A stretch of 54,998 nt of DNA from Escherichia albertii NBRC 107761 = DSM 17582 (lineage in GTDB: Bacteria; Pseudomonadota; Gammaproteobacteria; Enterobacterales; Enterobacteriaceae): NCBI RefSeq assembly GCF_000759775.1, contig NZ_BBMY01000018.1, positions 1 to 54,998 on the forward strand, written 5' to 3'. This document shows, one piece after another, positions 20,403-31,002 of this stretch. The translations under genes and the position numbers were made by a program. Under the pieces are notes generated by a model. That model did no database searches and was not told the DNA's origin. It saw only the letters and a list, made by a program, of their open reading frames with translations. Position 1 is the stretch's first letter, and every line of letters starts with the position of its first letter.

Positions 20403-20798
20403 ACGCATAGTTGGGGCCAGGGTACCGGACAGTGGCAAGCCGGGCTGGCCGCAGTGGTCGTCGATACGATGCCTCGCTGGCTGCGGGGAGCATTGATACA
20501 GTGGCAGAAAAGTTTCACTGGCGATAATGACAGAAACCACGTTGAGACAGCCACTCTGCAACCGTTTTTGATCTACAAAATGTCCAAAGGCTGGTTTTTG
20601 CGTTCCAGCGGAACATGGACGTGGAATGTGAAAACGGACGATTATTATATCCCGGCGGGGTTGGGGATTGGTCGTGCTATGCCGATTGGCAACTATATTG
20701 TGAACAGTTTTATCGAGCCTCAGTGGACCGTTGCGCACAGCGGGGATTATCAGCCGCAGTTCACAATCTATGCAGGCATTAGCATTATGCTGAAATAA
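20403..20798 (+). pseudogene. Carboxyl-terminal remnant of an outer-membrane protein
   Basis: A continuous frame from 20397, following a TAA, gives about 130 residues without a convincing start. Segments such as GWFLRSSGTWTWNVK, GLGIGRAMPIGN and QPQFTIYAGISIML have alternating beta-strand patterns. The protein ends in a hydrophobic strand, as expected for the last strands of an outer-membrane barrel of the kind annotated as a transporter or porin-like hypothetical protein. The signal peptide and amino half are missing. The stop lies just before the sucD terminator, on the opposite strand. Confidence 0.55.
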
Positions 20799-20821
20799 AA
20801 AAGGCCATCATAAGATGGCCA
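20798..20821 (-). terminator. Terminator of the sdh-suc operon
   Basis: On the minus strand GGCCATC-TTAT-GATGGCC (7-bp stem, 20804-20821) is followed by six T. It lies about 75 nt after the sucD stop and ends the sdhCDAB-sucABCD transcript. Confidence 0.85.
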
Positions 20822-20895
20822 ACCATGTCGAAACCGACAGCCCTTCGCTATTCCTGTAGAGGGAAGCAGCGAGGGCTATTTCTTATTACAGGTAT
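20798..20895 (-). ncRNA. sdhX: 3'UTR-derived small RNA SdhX (RybD)
   Basis: The sdh-suc 3' untranslated region, with a bulged 10-bp hairpin (20840-20850 with 20869-20878) followed by the operon terminator. In E. coli a Hfq-binding sRNA, SdhX or RybD, is processed from this 3'UTR and links TCA-cycle expression to acetate metabolism. The identification rests on position and structure; the processed 5' end cannot be seen. Confidence 0.55.
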
Positions 20896-21765
20896 TTATT
20901 TCAGAACAGTTTTCAGGGCTTCACCGATGTCAGCCAGGCTGCGAACAGTTTTCACACCTGCGGCTTCCAGGGCAGCGAATTTCTCATCCGCAGTCCCTTT
21001 ACCACCGGCAATGATGGCCCCAGCGTGGCCCATACGTTTACCTTTCGGAGCAGTCACACCGGCGATGTAACCCACAACTGGCTTGGTAACGTGCTCTTTG
21101 ATGTACGCCGCCGCTTCTTCTTCTGCACTACCGCCGATCTCACCGATCATCACGATCGCTTCGGTTTGCGGATCTTTTTCGAACATTTCGAGGATGTCGA
21201 TAAAGTTAGAGCCAGGGATCGGGTCGCCACCGATACCCACACAGGTCGACTGACCGAAACCGTAATCCGTGGTCTGTTTAACCGCTTCATAGGTCAGTGT
21301 ACCGGAACGGGAAACGATGCCCACTTTACCTGGGCGATGAATGTGCCCCGGCTGGATGCCGATTTTGCATTCACCTGGAGTGATTACGCCAGGGCAGTTC
21401 GGGCCAATCATGCGTACGCCCGCTTCGTCCAGTTTCACCTTCACGGTCAGCATATCCAGCGTCGGAATACCTTCAGTGATGGTGATAATCAGTTTGATGC
21501 CTGCATCAATAGCTTCCAGAATGGAGTCTTTGCAGAACGGTGCTGGTACGTAGATAACAGAAGCGGTAGCGCCAGTGGCAGCAACGGCTTCACGCACGGT
21601 GTTGAACACTGGCAGGCCTAGGTGGGTGGTGCCGCCTTTACCTGGGGTTACGCCACCAACCATTTTGGTGCCGTATGCAATGGCCTGTTCAGAGTGGAAA
21701 GTTCCCTGGCTACCAGTAAAGCCCTGGCAGATAACCTTGGTATTTTTATCAATTAAAATGGACAT
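20896..21765 (-). CDS. sucD: Succinyl-CoA synthetase alpha subunit
   Basis: Alpha subunit of the TCA-cycle enzyme that converts succinyl-CoA, phosphate and ADP to succinate, CoA and ATP. The 289 residues have an amino-terminal CoA-binding Rossmann domain ([14 protein letters not shown]) and the phosphohistidine motif [10 protein letters not shown]. The start overlaps the sucC stop by one base, so the two are co-translated. Last gene of the sdhCDAB-sucABCD operon. Confidence 0.98.
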   Translation of the reverse strand: MSILIDKNTKVICQGFTGSQGTFHSEQAIAYGTKMVGGVTPGKGGTTHLGLPVFNTVREAVAATGATASVIYVPAPFCKDSILEAIDAGIKLIITITEGIPTLDMLTVKVKLDEAGVRMIGPNCPGVITPGECKIGIQPGHIHRPGKVGIVSRSGTLTYEAVKQTTDYGFGQSTCVGIGGDPIPGSNFIDILEMFEKDPQTEAIVMIGEIGGSAEEEAAAYIKEHVTKPVVGYIAGVTAPKGKRMGHAGAIIAGGKGTADEKFAALEAAGVKTVRSLADIGEALKTVLK

Positions 21766-22931
21766 TATTTCCCCTCCACTGCGGCAACAACCTGCTGAGC
21801 TGCATCCGTCAGACCTTTTGCTGCAATAATATTCAGGCCGCTGTCAGCCAGTTTTTTCGCGCCGAGTTCGGCGTTGTTACCTTCAAGACGTACTACTACC
21901 GGTACGTTAACACCCACTTCCGCTACCGCGCCGATGATACCGTCAGCGATCAGGTCGCAACGAACGATACCGCCGAAGATGTTAACCAGAACGGCCTTCA
22001 CTTTGTCGTCAGAGAGGATGATTTTGAATGCTTCGGTTACGCGCTCTTTGGTTGCGCCGCCGCCAACGTCAAGGAAGTTAGCCGGTTCGCCGCCGTGCAG
22101 TTTAACGATGTCCATGGTACCCATCGCCAGACCTGCGCCGTTAACCATACAGCCGATGTTGCCATCCAGCGCAACGTAGTTCAGTTCCCACTGTGCAGCC
22201 TGCGCTTCACGCGGATCTTCCTGAGACTGATCGCGCATTTCGCGCAGCTCAGGCTGACGGAACAGTGCGTTGCCATCAGCGCCCAGTTTGCCATCGAGGC
22301 AAATCAGATCGCCCTGTTTGGTGATGACTAGCGGGTTAATTTCGATAAGCGCAAGGTCGCGCTCCAGGAAAATGGTCGCCAGGCCCATGAAGATTTTGGT
22401 GAACTGCTGAACCAGTTTACCTTCCAGACCCAGTTTGAACGCCAGCTCGCGTCCCTGATACGGCATCGGGCCAGTCAGCGGATCAAGCGCGACTTTGTGG
22501 ATCAGGTGCGGAGTTTCTTCCGCCACTTTTTCAATTTCCACGCCGCCTTCGGTGGAAGCCATAAAGACCACGCGGCGAGAACTACGGTCGACAACGGCAC
22601 CAAGATACAGCTCTTTAGCGATATCGGTTGCCGCTTCAACCAGAATCTGGTTAACCGGTTGACCACTGGCGTCTGTTTGATACGTTACCAGACGCTTGCC
22701 CAGCCAGTTTTCTGCAAAAGCACGGATGTCTTCTTTGCTGTTTACCACTTTCACACCGCCCGCTTTACCGCGGCCACCAGCGTGAACTTGACATTTTACT
22801 ACCCACGGACCGGCACCGATTTTTGAAGCGGCTTCTTCTGCTTCGCGCGGAGTAGTACAGGCATAACCTACCGGCACTGGCAAGCCTGAGCTCGCAAAAA
22901 GTTGTTTTGCCTGGTATTCATGTAAGTTCAT
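21765..22931 (-). CDS. sucC: Succinyl-CoA synthetase beta subunit
   Basis: ADP-forming beta subunit of 388 residues. The amino part is an ATP-grasp domain ([17 protein letters not shown] near residue 45), and the carboxyl part holds the subunit interface and a nucleotide-dependent phosphorylation loop ([10 protein letters not shown]). It begins [13 protein letters not shown], the canonical terminus. It follows sucB after a 261-nt gap filled with REP sequence. Confidence 0.98.
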   Translation of the reverse strand: MNLHEYQAKQLFASSGLPVPVGYACTTPREAEEAASKIGAGPWVVKCQVHAGGRGKAGGVKVVNSKEDIRAFAENWLGKRLVTYQTDASGQPVNQILVEAATDIAKELYLGAVVDRSSRRVVFMASTEGGVEIEKVAEETPHLIHKVALDPLTGPMPYQGRELAFKLGLEGKLVQQFTKIFMGLATIFLERDLALIEINPLVITKQGDLICLDGKLGADGNALFRQPELREMRDQSQEDPREAQAAQWELNYVALDGNIGCMVNGAGLAMGTMDIVKLHGGEPANFLDVGGGATKERVTEAFKIILSDDKVKAVLVNIFGGIVRCDLIADGIIGAVAEVGVNVPVVVRLEGNNAELGAKKLADSGLNIIAAKGLTDAAQQVVAAVEGK

Positions 22932-22979
22932 GTGTTCTGTCCATCCTTCAGTAATCGTTATCTTTTAAACCGTAGACCG

Positions 22980-23164
22980 AATATGACGTATCGCGTCCGG
23001 GTACTGTCGATCACCCGTAGGCCTGATGTCGCATCAGGCATCGCTTGTCGGATGCGGCGTAAGCGCCTTATCCGACCTACATTGGTGATCACCGTAGGCC
23101 TGATAAGACGCATTAGCGTCGCATCAGGCTTCGATTGCCGGAGAAGTCAATAATGTCTTATCCG
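22980..23164. repeat. REP/BIME cluster between sucB and sucC
   Basis: Several alternating REP units: CGTAGGCCTGATGTCGCATCAGGC, CTTGTCGGATGCGGC and CTTATCCGAC segments, then CGTAGGCCTGATAAGACGC and its partner. They lie inside the suc operon, in the only large gap between sucB and sucC. Confidence 0.85.
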
Positions 23165-23192
23165 GTCTACAGTGCAGGTGAAACTTAAACTA

Positions 23193-24407
23193 CTACACGT
23201 CCAGCAGCAGACGTGTCGGATCTTCCAGCAACTCTTTGATCGTTACCAGGAAGCCCACGGATTCGCGACCATCGATCAGACTGTGATCGTAGGACAGCGC
23301 CAGGTACATCATCGGCAGGATCTCAACCTGACCATTCACCGCCATCGGGCGATCTTTGATAGCGTGCATACCCAGAATTGCGCTCTGCGGCGGGTTGATG
23401 ATCGGCGTAGACATCAGGGAACCGAACACACCACCGTTGGTGATGGTGAAGTTACCACCGGTCAGATCTTCAACCGTCAGCTTGCCGTCACGGCCTTTAA
23501 TCGCCAGTTCTTTGATTTTCTTCTCGATGTCTGCCATGCCGAGAGTATCGACATCACGCAGAACCGGCGTTACCAGACCACGCGGTGTAGACACCGCCAT
23601 ACTGACATCGAAATAGTTGTGGTAAACCACATCATCACCGTCAATAGAAGCGTTCACTTCCGGGTAACGTTTCAGGGCTTCAACTACCGCTTTCACGTAA
23701 AAAGACATAAAGCCCAGACGGATACCGTGACGTTTTTCAAACGCTTCGCCGTACTGCTTACGCAGATCCATAATCGGCTTCATGTTGACTTCGTTGAACG
23801 TGGTCAGCATGGCGGTGGAGTTTTTCGCTTCCAGCAGACGCTCTGCCACACGTTTACGCAGGCGAGTCATCGGAACACGTTTTTCGCTACGAGCAGCCAG
23901 GAGTGGTTGCGCCGCCGGGGCTGCAACTGGCGTAGGCTCTTTCGCCGGGGCTTTCGCCAGATGTTTTTCTACATCTTCACGGGTCAGACGCCCCCCCACT
24001 CCGGTGCCTTTAATGGCGCTGGCGTCGAGGTTGTGCTCAGCCAGCAGACGACGGATTGCCGGGCTTAATGCATCGTTATTTTGCTCTTCCAGAGACGCCT
24101 GCTGACGCTGCGCCGGAGTGGATGCTTTCTCTTCAGATTTGGCACTGGTTTCTTTACCGGCGCTATTGCCTTCACGCAGGCGCCCCAGAATCTGACGAGA
24201 CGTTACGGTTGTACCTTCATCTTCCAGAACCGCATCCAGAATGCCGTCTGCTGATGCCGGTACTTCCAGTACCACTTTGTCAGTTTCGATTTCTACCAGC
24301 ACTTCATCACGTACGACTGCGTCGCCGGGTTTTTTATACCAGGTTGCGACGGTGGCATCGGCTACGGATTCAGGCAGGTCAGGGACCAGAATATCTACGC
24401 TACTCAT
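23193..24407 (-). CDS. sucB: Dihydrolipoamide succinyltransferase (E2 of 2-oxoglutarate dehydrogenase)
   Basis: Core E2 enzyme that transfers the succinyl group from lipoyl-lysine to CoA. The 404 residues contain a lipoyl domain ([11 protein letters not shown], Lys near 44), a peripheral-subunit-binding domain at about 110-145 ([23 protein letters not shown]), and the catalytic domain to the end. The catalytic motif reads YDHSLIDG at residues 373-380: the catalytic His and Asp are kept, but the usual Arg of DHRxxDG is Ser (codon AGT at 23280-23282). A one-residue difference in linker length from K-12 (405) is seen at the Ala/Pro-rich region. Lies 14 nt after sucA. Confidence 0.97.
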   Translation of the reverse strand: MSSVDILVPDLPESVADATVATWYKKPGDAVVRDEVLVEIETDKVVLEVPASADGILDAVLEDEGTTVTSRQILGRLREGNSAGKETSAKSEEKASTPAQRQQASLEEQNNDALSPAIRRLLAEHNLDASAIKGTGVGGRLTREDVEKHLAKAPAKEPTPVAAPAAQPLLAARSEKRVPMTRLRKRVAERLLEAKNSTAMLTTFNEVNMKPIMDLRKQYGEAFEKRHGIRLGFMSFYVKAVVEALKRYPEVNASIDGDDVVYHNYFDVSMAVSTPRGLVTPVLRDVDTLGMADIEKKIKELAIKGRDGKLTVEDLTGGNFTITNGGVFGSLMSTPIINPPQSAILGMHAIKDRPMAVNGQVEILPMMYLALSYDHSLIDGRESVGFLVTIKELLEDPTRLLLDV

Positions 24408-24421
24408 TATGTATCCTTTAT

Positions 24422-27223
24422 TTATTCGACGTTCAGCGCGTCATTAACCAGATCTTGTTGCTGTTTCTGGTGAACGGACATATACCCTACCGCCGGAGAG
24501 GCGGAGGCCGGGCGGCCTGCATAACGCAGAGAAGCCCCAAACGGAATCACTTCACGGAAATGATGCTGGCTGCAGTACCATGCGCCCTGGTTGAGCGGCT
24601 CTTCCTGGCACCAGACAAAATCCTTGACGTGAGCAAACTGCTGCAACACTTCCTGCATCGCTTTATGCGGGAACGGGTAGAGTTGCTCGATACGCACAAT
24701 GGCGACATCGTGTTGATTGTTCTTACGGCGTTGTTCCAGCAGATCGTAATAAACCTTACCAGAACACATCACTACGCGCTTCACGCCCTTCGGATCAAGC
24801 TCGTCGATTTCACCGATGGCTGGCAGGAAGGTGCCGTTCGCCAGCTCTTCGAGACTGGAGACCGCCAGCGGATGACGCAGCAGCGATTTCGGCGACATCA
24901 CGACCAGCGGACGGCGCATCCCGCGCAGCGCCTGACGACGCAGCATGTGGTAAACCTGTGCCGGAGTAGACGGTACGCAAACCTGCATGTTTTGCTCGGC
25001 GCAAAGTTGCAGATAACGTTCCAGACGCGCGGAGGAGTGCTCCGGCCCCTGCCCTTCATACCCGTGCGGCAGCAGCATTACCAGACCACACATCCGACCC
25101 CATTTCTGTTCACCAGAAGAAATGAACTGGTCGATAACCACCTGCGCACCGTTGGCGAAGTCACCGAACTGCGCTTCCCAGATAGTCAGGGTACGTGGTT
25201 CTGCGGTGGCATAACCGTATTCAAACGCCAGTACCGCTTCTTCAGACAGTACGGAGTCCCAGACACGGAACGCCCCCTGGCCGTTATGGATATGTTGCAG
25301 CGGCGTGTAAGTGGAACCGTTAGACTGGTTGTGGATCACCGCGTGACGGTGGAAGAATGTTCCGCGCCCGGAGTCTTCACCTGACAGCCGAACCGGGATA
25401 CCTTCATCAACCAGCGTGGCGTAAGCAAGGTTTTCCGCACCACCCCAGTCGAACAGTTTCTCACCGGCTGCCATCGCCTGACGGTCACCATAAATCTTGG
25501 CAACACGAGACTGCATTTCAATCGCTTCCGGTATCGTGCTGATACGTTTAGCCAGCTCCTGCAGGCGCTTCATCTCAACTTTGTTCGGGTACTCTTCGTC
25601 CCATTCATGGTTGAGGTACGGCGACCAGGTGAAGGAGTGCATGTTCATCGGACGCCACTCGGCAACCACGCAATCGCCAGCATCCAGCGCATCACGGTAC
25701 AGGTTAACCATCTCGGTGGCATCTTCCAGCGTCGCCACTTTTTCCTGTTCCAGCTTATCAGCGTAAATTTTGCGCGGCGTCGGATGTTTTTTGATTTTCT
25801 GATACATCAGCGGCTGGGTTGCGCTCGGCTCGTCGGCTTCGTTGTGGCCATGACGGCGGTAGCACACCAGGTCGATGAAGACATCACGTTTAAAGGTGTT
25901 ACGGAAATCGAGCGCCAGACGGGTCACAAAGGCAACGGCTTCAGGATCATCCGCGTTAACGTGGAAAATCGGCGCCTGTACCATCTTGCCTATATCCGTA
26001 CAGTACGGTGTTGAACGGGCATCCAGCGGGTTAGAGGTGGTGAAACCAACCTGGTTGTTGATAACGATACGTACCGTACCGCCAACTTCATAACCTCGCG
26101 CTTTCGACATGTTCAGGGTTTCCTGAACCACGCCCTGTCCGGTGACTGCGGCATCACCATGAATGGTGATTGGCAGCACTTTGTTGCTGCTCGGCTCATC
26201 GAGTCTGTCCAGACGAGCACGAACAGAACCGATAACGACCGGGCTGACAATCTCAAGGTGAGACGGGTTAAACGCCAGCGCCAGGTGCACCAGACCGCCA
26301 TCAGTCTGGAAGTCAGACGAGAAGCCCATGTGGTATTTCACGTCGCCCGTGCCGAGGTGTTCTTTATGCTTACCAGCAAACTCGTCGAACAAGTCTTGCG
26401 GTTTTTTACCCAGCACGTTCACCAGCACGTTCAGACGACCACGGTGCGCCATCCCAAGAACGACTTCACGGGTACCACTGTTGCCCGCGTGGCGGATCAT
26501 CTCTTTGAGCATCGGGATCAACGCGTCACCACCTTCCAGCGAGAAGCGTTTTGCACCAGGGAATTTTGCACCGAGGTAACGTTCAAGGCCTTCGGCAGCG
26601 GTCAGTTCACTTAAGAAGCGTTTTTTCTCTTCGCTGCTGAAAGTCGCACGACCAGACTCGATACGCTGTTGGATCCAGCGTTTTTCTTCGGTGCTGGTAA
26701 TGTGCATGTACTCGGCGCCAATCGGGCCGCAGTAGGTTTGCTTGAGGGCTTCCAGCAGTTCGCCGAGTTTCATCGTTTCTTTGCCGCTGGCAAATGAACC
26801 GACGTTGAAGGTTTCCTGGAAGTCTGCTTCGGTCAGATCGTGGAAAGACGGATCCAGATCGGCCACTTTATCTTGCTGCCACAGTCCCAGCGGATCGAGA
26901 TTCGCATGCTGGTGACCACGGAAGCGGTATGCGTTAATGAGCTGCAGGACTTTAACCTGCTTCACATTGGTGTCAGGGTCGGAGATCGTTGAAGAGTAAC
27001 GTGAAGCGTCTTTCGCCAGGCGGCGGAAATATTCACGCGTTTGAGAGTGGAATTGATCCGGTTTGACTCCCGTACCAGGTAACTGCTGGAACGTCGAACG
27101 CCAGTTAGCGTCAACCGAGTCAGGATCGGTTAAGAAGTCTTCATAGAGCTGTTCTATCCAGCTCTGGTTTGCGCCAGAGAGGTAAGAAGAGTCCAACCAG
27201 GCTTTCAAAGCGCTGTTCTGCAT
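24422..27223 (-). CDS. sucA: 2-oxoglutarate dehydrogenase E1 component
   Basis: Thiamine-diphosphate enzyme that decarboxylates 2-oxoglutarate and succinylates the lipoyl group of SucB. The 933 residues match E. coli SucA and begin [17 protein letters not shown]. Visible motifs include the ThDP-binding stretch [13 protein letters not shown] and later the [10 protein letters not shown] segment, plus [17 protein letters not shown] and the transketolase-type [15 protein letters not shown]. It follows sdhB across a REP-rich 550-nt gap that also holds the internal suc promoter. Confidence 0.98.
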   Translation of the reverse strand: MQNSALKAWLDSSYLSGANQSWIEQLYEDFLTDPDSVDANWRSTFQQLPGTGVKPDQFHSQTREYFRRLAKDASRYSSTISDPDTNVKQVKVLQLINAYRFRGHQHANLDPLGLWQQDKVADLDPSFHDLTEADFQETFNVGSFASGKETMKLGELLEALKQTYCGPIGAEYMHITSTEEKRWIQQRIESGRATFSSEEKKRFLSELTAAEGLERYLGAKFPGAKRFSLEGGDALIPMLKEMIRHAGNSGTREVVLGMAHRGRLNVLVNVLGKKPQDLFDEFAGKHKEHLGTGDVKYHMGFSSDFQTDGGLVHLALAFNPSHLEIVSPVVIGSVRARLDRLDEPSSNKVLPITIHGDAAVTGQGVVQETLNMSKARGYEVGGTVRIVINNQVGFTTSNPLDARSTPYCTDIGKMVQAPIFHVNADDPEAVAFVTRLALDFRNTFKRDVFIDLVCYRRHGHNEADEPSATQPLMYQKIKKHPTPRKIYADKLEQEKVATLEDATEMVNLYRDALDAGDCVVAEWRPMNMHSFTWSPYLNHEWDEEYPNKVEMKRLQELAKRISTIPEAIEMQSRVAKIYGDRQAMAAGEKLFDWGGAENLAYATLVDEGIPVRLSGEDSGRGTFFHRHAVIHNQSNGSTYTPLQHIHNGQGAFRVWDSVLSEEAVLAFEYGYATAEPRTLTIWEAQFGDFANGAQVVIDQFISSGEQKWGRMCGLVMLLPHGYEGQGPEHSSARLERYLQLCAEQNMQVCVPSTPAQVYHMLRRQALRGMRRPLVVMSPKSLLRHPLAVSSLEELANGTFLPAIGEIDELDPKGVKRVVMCSGKVYYDLLEQRRKNNQHDVAIVRIEQLYPFPHKAMQEVLQQFAHVKDFVWCQEEPLNQGAWYCSQHHFREVIPFGASLRYAGRPASASPAVGYMSVHQKQQQDLVNDALNVE

Positions 27224-27773
27224 CGTGATCCCTTAAGCATCTTTTTTATGCTTACTTCGCCGTGGATACTACCACGCACATTTCACATCAGATGTGCGTG
27301 CCGGGGTTCACTTGTTGCGGACTTGTCGTGTTTTCTGCGTCCGCTAAGGAACCTTTAAAAACTGTCTTAGTGTCAGGGGCAGTTTTTAAAGATTTCCTGC
27401 AATTCTTTTGTAGGCCGGATAAGGCGTTCACGCCGCATCCGGCGCTGGTTGCCTGATGCGACGCTTGCGCGTCTTATCAGGCCTACGGTTTCTGCATTCC
27501 TTTTGCAGGCCGGATAAGGCGTTCACGCCGTATCCGGCTCTGGTTGCTTGATGCGACGCTTGCGCGTCTTATCAGGCCTACGGTTTCTGCATTCCTTTTG
27601 TAGGCCGGATAAGGCGTTCACGCCGCATCCGGCTCTGGTTGCCTGATGCGACGCTTGCGCGTCTTATCAGGCCTACGGTTTCTGCATTCCTTTTGTAGGC
27701 CGGATAAGGCGTTTACGCCGCATTCGGCTCTGGTTGCCTGATGCGACGCTTGTGCGTCTTATCAGGACTGGGT
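27224..27773. other. sdhB-sucA intergenic region
   Basis: No protein gene is seen. Its left 190 nt would contain the sucA promoter and leader; the rest is a four-fold BIME array described separately. Confidence 0.7.
27411..27766. repeat. BIME array, four tandem 95-bp units
   Basis: AGGCCGGATAAGGCG begins at 27412, 27507, 27602 and 27697, a constant period of 95. Each unit has two inverted REP sequences (the GCCGGATAAGGCG/CGCCGCATCCGGC palindrome and the GCCTGATGCGACGC/GCGTCTTATCAGGC palindrome), giving eight REPs. The copies differ by only a few bases, which points to recent amplification. Confidence 0.95.
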
Positions 27774-28490
27774 TTACGCATTACGTTGCAACAACATCGA
27801 CTTGATATGACCGATGGCGCGCGTCGGGTTCAGCCCCTTCGGACAGACACTGACGCAGTTCATGATGCTGTGACAGCGGAATACACTGAATGCATCGCTC
27901 AAACCGTCGAGGCGACTGTCAGTCTCGGTATCACGGCTATCGATAAGGAAACGATATGCCGCCAACAAGCCTGCCGGGCCGATAAACTTATCGGGATTCC
28001 ACCAGAAAGACGGACAAGAGGTTGAACAACATGCGCAGAGAATACATTCATACAGCCCATCGAGTTTTTCGCGCTGCTCTGGCATCTGCAAATGCTCGCG
28101 AGCTGGCGGATTTTGTCCATTATTCAACAAGTAAGGCTTAATTTTCTCATATTGCGCATAGAATTGTCCCATGTCTACCACCAAATCGCGGATCACCGGT
28201 AAACCTGGCAGCGGGCGAATCACAATTTTCTTGCCCGGCTGGTTAAGTGCCGAAATCGGGGTAATACAGGCCAGACCATTCTTACCGTTCATGTTCAGAC
28301 CGTCGGAACCGCACACACCTTCACGGCAGGAGCGACGGAACGACAGGCTGGGATCTTTCTCTTTCAGCTGGATAAGCGCATCCAGCAGCATCATGTCGCG
28401 ACCTTCTTCCGCTTCCAGGGTGTAATCCTGCATACGCGGAGCATCATCAACATCCGGGTTATAGCGATAAATTGAAAACTCGAGTCTCAT
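27774..28490 (-). CDS. sdhB: Succinate dehydrogenase iron-sulfur subunit
   Basis: Electron-transfer subunit that carries [2Fe-2S], [4Fe-4S] and [3Fe-4S] clusters between the SdhA flavin and the quinone site. The 238 residues contain CREGVCGSDGLNMNGKNGLAC for the first cluster, CILCACCSTSCP for the second and CHSIMNCVSVCP for the third; all ligands are intact. It lies 15 nt after sdhA. Confidence 0.98.
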   Translation of the reverse strand: MRLEFSIYRYNPDVDDAPRMQDYTLEAEEGRDMMLLDALIQLKEKDPSLSFRRSCREGVCGSDGLNMNGKNGLACITPISALNQPGKKIVIRPLPGLPVIRDLVVDMGQFYAQYEKIKPYLLNNGQNPPAREHLQMPEQREKLDGLYECILCACCSTSCPSFWWNPDKFIGPAGLLAAYRFLIDSRDTETDSRLDGLSDAFSVFRCHSIMNCVSVCPKGLNPTRAIGHIKSMLLQRNA

Positions 28491-28505
28491 TTTCCTGTCT
28501 CCGCA

Positions 28506-30272
28506 TTAATAAGTACGAATCTTCGGCGGGAATGCCGGGCGCAGTTTCGGTTCCATGTTGACGCTTCGGCGCGTCATGGATTCCGACTCTGGCAGATACA
28601 GGGAGTGGCAGAGCCAGTTTTCATCATCGCGATCCGGGAAGTCGAAGCGGCTATGCGCGCCACGGCTTTCGGTACGGAAGTTGGCAGAAACAGCCGTTGC
28701 ATACGCCGTTTCCATCAGGTTATCCAGTTCCAGGCACTCAACGCGCTGGGTGTTGAACTCGCTGGAAGTGTCATCCAGACGGGCATTTTTCAGACGCTCG
28801 CGGATAACTTTCAACTGCTCAAGCCCTTTCGCCATCGCATCACCTTCACGGAAGACCGAGAAGTTATGCTGCATACATTCTTGCAGTGCTTTGCGAATCG
28901 CCACCGGATCTTCACCATTACGGTTATTGTTCCAGCGGTTCAGACGATCCAGAGACGTTTCTACATCAGACTCGCTGGCATCGCGCAGTGCGCCCTGCTC
29001 GGCGATAGACTCTTGCAGATGCAGACCTGCCGCACGACCAAATACTACCAGGTCCAGCAGCGAGTTGCCGCCCAGACGGTTAGCGCCGTGTACCGATACA
29101 CAAGCGATTTCACCAACGGCAAACAGCCCCGGAACAACCACATCTTCGCCTTTCTCATTCACAGTCAGCGCCTGACCGGTCACTTTGGTCGGAATACCGC
29201 CCATCATGTAGTGACAGGTTGGGATAACCGGAATCGGCTCTTTCACCGGATCAACGTGAGCGAAGGTACGGGAGAGTTCAAGGATACCCGGCAGACGGGA
29301 TTCGAGAACTTCTTTACCCAGGTGGTCGAGTTTCAGTTTTGCGTGTGGTCCCCACGGACCATCACAGCCGCGACCTTCACGGATTTCGATCATGATGGAA
29401 CGCGCCACCACGTCACGGCCCGCCAGGTCTTTGGCGTTCGGCGCGTAACGCTCCATAAAGCGTTCACCATGTTTGTTCAGCAGATAGCCGCCTTCACCAC
29501 GACAACCTTCTGTTACCAGTACGCCTGCACCTGCAATGCCGGTCGGGTGGAACTGCCACATTTCCATATCCTGCACCGGTACGCCTGCACGGATAGCCAT
29601 GCCGACACCGTCGCCGGTGTTAATGTGGGCATTGGTGGTGGACTGATAAATACGCCCTGCCCCGCCAGTTGCCAGCACAGTCGCGCGGGCTTTGAAGTAA
29701 ACCACTTCGCCAGTTTCAATACACAGTGCGGTACAACCGACCACTGCGCCATCCTGGTTTTTCACCAGATCCAGCGCATACCACTCGGAGAAAATAGTGG
29801 TGTGGTTTTTCAGATTCTGTTGATAAAGCGTGTGCAACAGTGCATGACCGGTACGGTCAGCCGCTGCCGCAGTACGTGCCGCCTGCTCGCCACCGAAGTT
29901 TTTCGACTGACCGCCAAACGGACGTTGATAAATACGACCATCATCAAGGCGCGAGAACGGCAGGCCCATGTGTTCCAGCTCCAGAATCGCTTCCGGCCCG
30001 GTTTTACACATATATTCAATCGCGTCCTGGTCACCAATATAGTCCGACCCTTTCACGGTGTCGTACATATGCCATTCCCAGTTATCTTCGTGGGTATTAC
30101 CCAGCGCAACGGTAATACCGCCCTGCGCTGATACGGTATGGGAACGGGTCGGGAAGACTTTAGAGAGCAGCGCACAGGTCTGCCCGCTCTGGGAAATTTG
30201 CAGCGCCGCGCGCATACCTGCGCCGCCGGCACCAATCACAACTGCATCAAATTCTCTGACTGGCAATTTCAT
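28506..30272 (-). CDS. sdhA: Succinate dehydrogenase flavoprotein subunit
   Basis: Catalytic subunit that oxidises succinate to fumarate with covalently bound FAD. The 588 residues include the dinucleotide-binding [12 protein letters not shown] near the start, the flavinylated His45 region [13 protein letters not shown], and [21 protein letters not shown] and [18 protein letters not shown] motifs. The frame is open four codons further upstream, but 30272 is chosen: it gives the known [10 protein letters not shown] terminus and overlaps the sdhD stop by one base (TGATG). Confidence 0.98.
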   Translation of the reverse strand: MKLPVREFDAVVIGAGGAGMRAALQISQSGQTCALLSKVFPTRSHTVSAQGGITVALGNTHEDNWEWHMYDTVKGSDYIGDQDAIEYMCKTGPEAILELEHMGLPFSRLDDGRIYQRPFGGQSKNFGGEQAARTAAAADRTGHALLHTLYQQNLKNHTTIFSEWYALDLVKNQDGAVVGCTALCIETGEVVYFKARATVLATGGAGRIYQSTTNAHINTGDGVGMAIRAGVPVQDMEMWQFHPTGIAGAGVLVTEGCRGEGGYLLNKHGERFMERYAPNAKDLAGRDVVARSIMIEIREGRGCDGPWGPHAKLKLDHLGKEVLESRLPGILELSRTFAHVDPVKEPIPVIPTCHYMMGGIPTKVTGQALTVNEKGEDVVVPGLFAVGEIACVSVHGANRLGGNSLLDLVVFGRAAGLHLQESIAEQGALRDASESDVETSLDRLNRWNNNRNGEDPVAIRKALQECMQHNFSVFREGDAMAKGLEQLKVIRERLKNARLDDTSSEFNTQRVECLELDNLMETAYATAVSANFRTESRGAHSRFDFPDRDDENWLCHSLYLPESESMTRRSVNMEPKLRPAFPPKIRTY

Positions 30273-30619
30273 CACACACCCCACACCACAACGAATCCAT
30301 AAATCACGTAACCCCCCAGTGCAACGACAATCACCAGTTGCAGCATCAGGCGTAAGGCCAGCGGTTTAACGTAGTCGGTCAACACCTGCCACATGCCAAT
30401 CCAGGCATGAATCAAGATGGAGAACAGCGCCAGCAGTGTGAACACTTTGGTGAACGCAGAGGCGAAGAAACCGATCCAGACGTCATATGTCAGTTCGCCA
30501 CTGGTAGCGAAAAAACTGACCATATAGATGATGTAAAGCGTCAGGACGATAGCAGTAGCGCGAACGAGGATGAAATCATGTACGCCATTGCGTCCTAATG
30601 CGGAGGCGTTGCTTACCAT
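30272..30619 (-). CDS. sdhD: Succinate dehydrogenase membrane anchor subunit SdhD
   Basis: Small hydrophobic anchor with three membrane helices that shares heme b and the ubiquinone site with SdhC. The 115 residues include [16 protein letters not shown], which supplies the heme-ligand His71 and the quinone-site Asp-Tyr pair. Length as in E. coli. It overlaps sdhC by seven bases. Confidence 0.97.
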   Translation of the reverse strand: MVSNASALGRNGVHDFILVRATAIVLTLYIIYMVSFFATSGELTYDVWIGFFASAFTKVFTLLALFSILIHAWIGMWQVLTDYVKPLALRLMLQLVIVVALGGYVIYGFVVVWGV

Positions 30620-31002
30620 ACGAGGACTCCTGCGAGAAGTGAAAGCACGACAGTGATAACAAAGGAGATTTTGGCAGAGCGTTTACCCGCTTCGAATGTT
30701 TCTTCCAGATGGCCAAAATCCATCATCATGTGGCGAATACCTACGACGACGTGATATGCCAGAGCGGTAAGGATGCCCCACATGATAAATTTGACGAAAA
30801 AGCTGCCCATAATGGCGGAAGCTTGTTCGAAACCTTCAGGAGAAGAGAGGCTGGTCCCCAGAAGCCACAGCAGGATGCCCACTGCAACAAAGGTGATCAC
30901 ACCGGAAACGCGATGGAGAATGGACGCTATCGCCGTGACGGGGAACCGGATGGTCTGTAGGTCCAGATTAACAGGTCTTTGTTTTTTCACATTTCTTATC
31001 AT
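30613..31002 (-). CDS. sdhC: Succinate dehydrogenase cytochrome b556 subunit SdhC
   Basis: First gene of the sdhCDAB-sucABCD operon. The 129-residue membrane anchor has three helices, the HRVSGV motif near residue 30 (quinone site) and [14 protein letters not shown] with the heme-ligand His84. The frame stays open five codons upstream to 31017; 31002 is preferred because [16 protein letters not shown] is the known terminus, although the ribosome site is weak. The upstream leader is long, as expected for a gene controlled by small RNAs. Confidence 0.97.
   Translation of the reverse strand: MIRNVKKQRPVNLDLQTIRFPVTAIASILHRVSGVITFVAVGILLWLLGTSLSSPEGFEQASAIMGSFFVKFIMWGILTALAYHVVVGIRHMMMDFGHLEETFEAGKRSAKISFVITVVLSLLAGVLVW

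Noticed and set aside
24056-25384. 442-codon open frame opposite sucA and sucB
   Set aside because: Antisense shadow spanning two conserved genes, with no independent start signals.
27411-27766. 95-bp repeats as a CRISPR array or mobile element
   Set aside because: Each unit is made of known REP palindromes with conserved linkers; no spacers, no transposase, no cas genes nearby.
28605-30131. 508-codon open frame opposite sdhA
   Set aside because: Antisense shadow of a conserved gene; the composition (rich in His, Arg, Thr) is that of out-of-phase translation.
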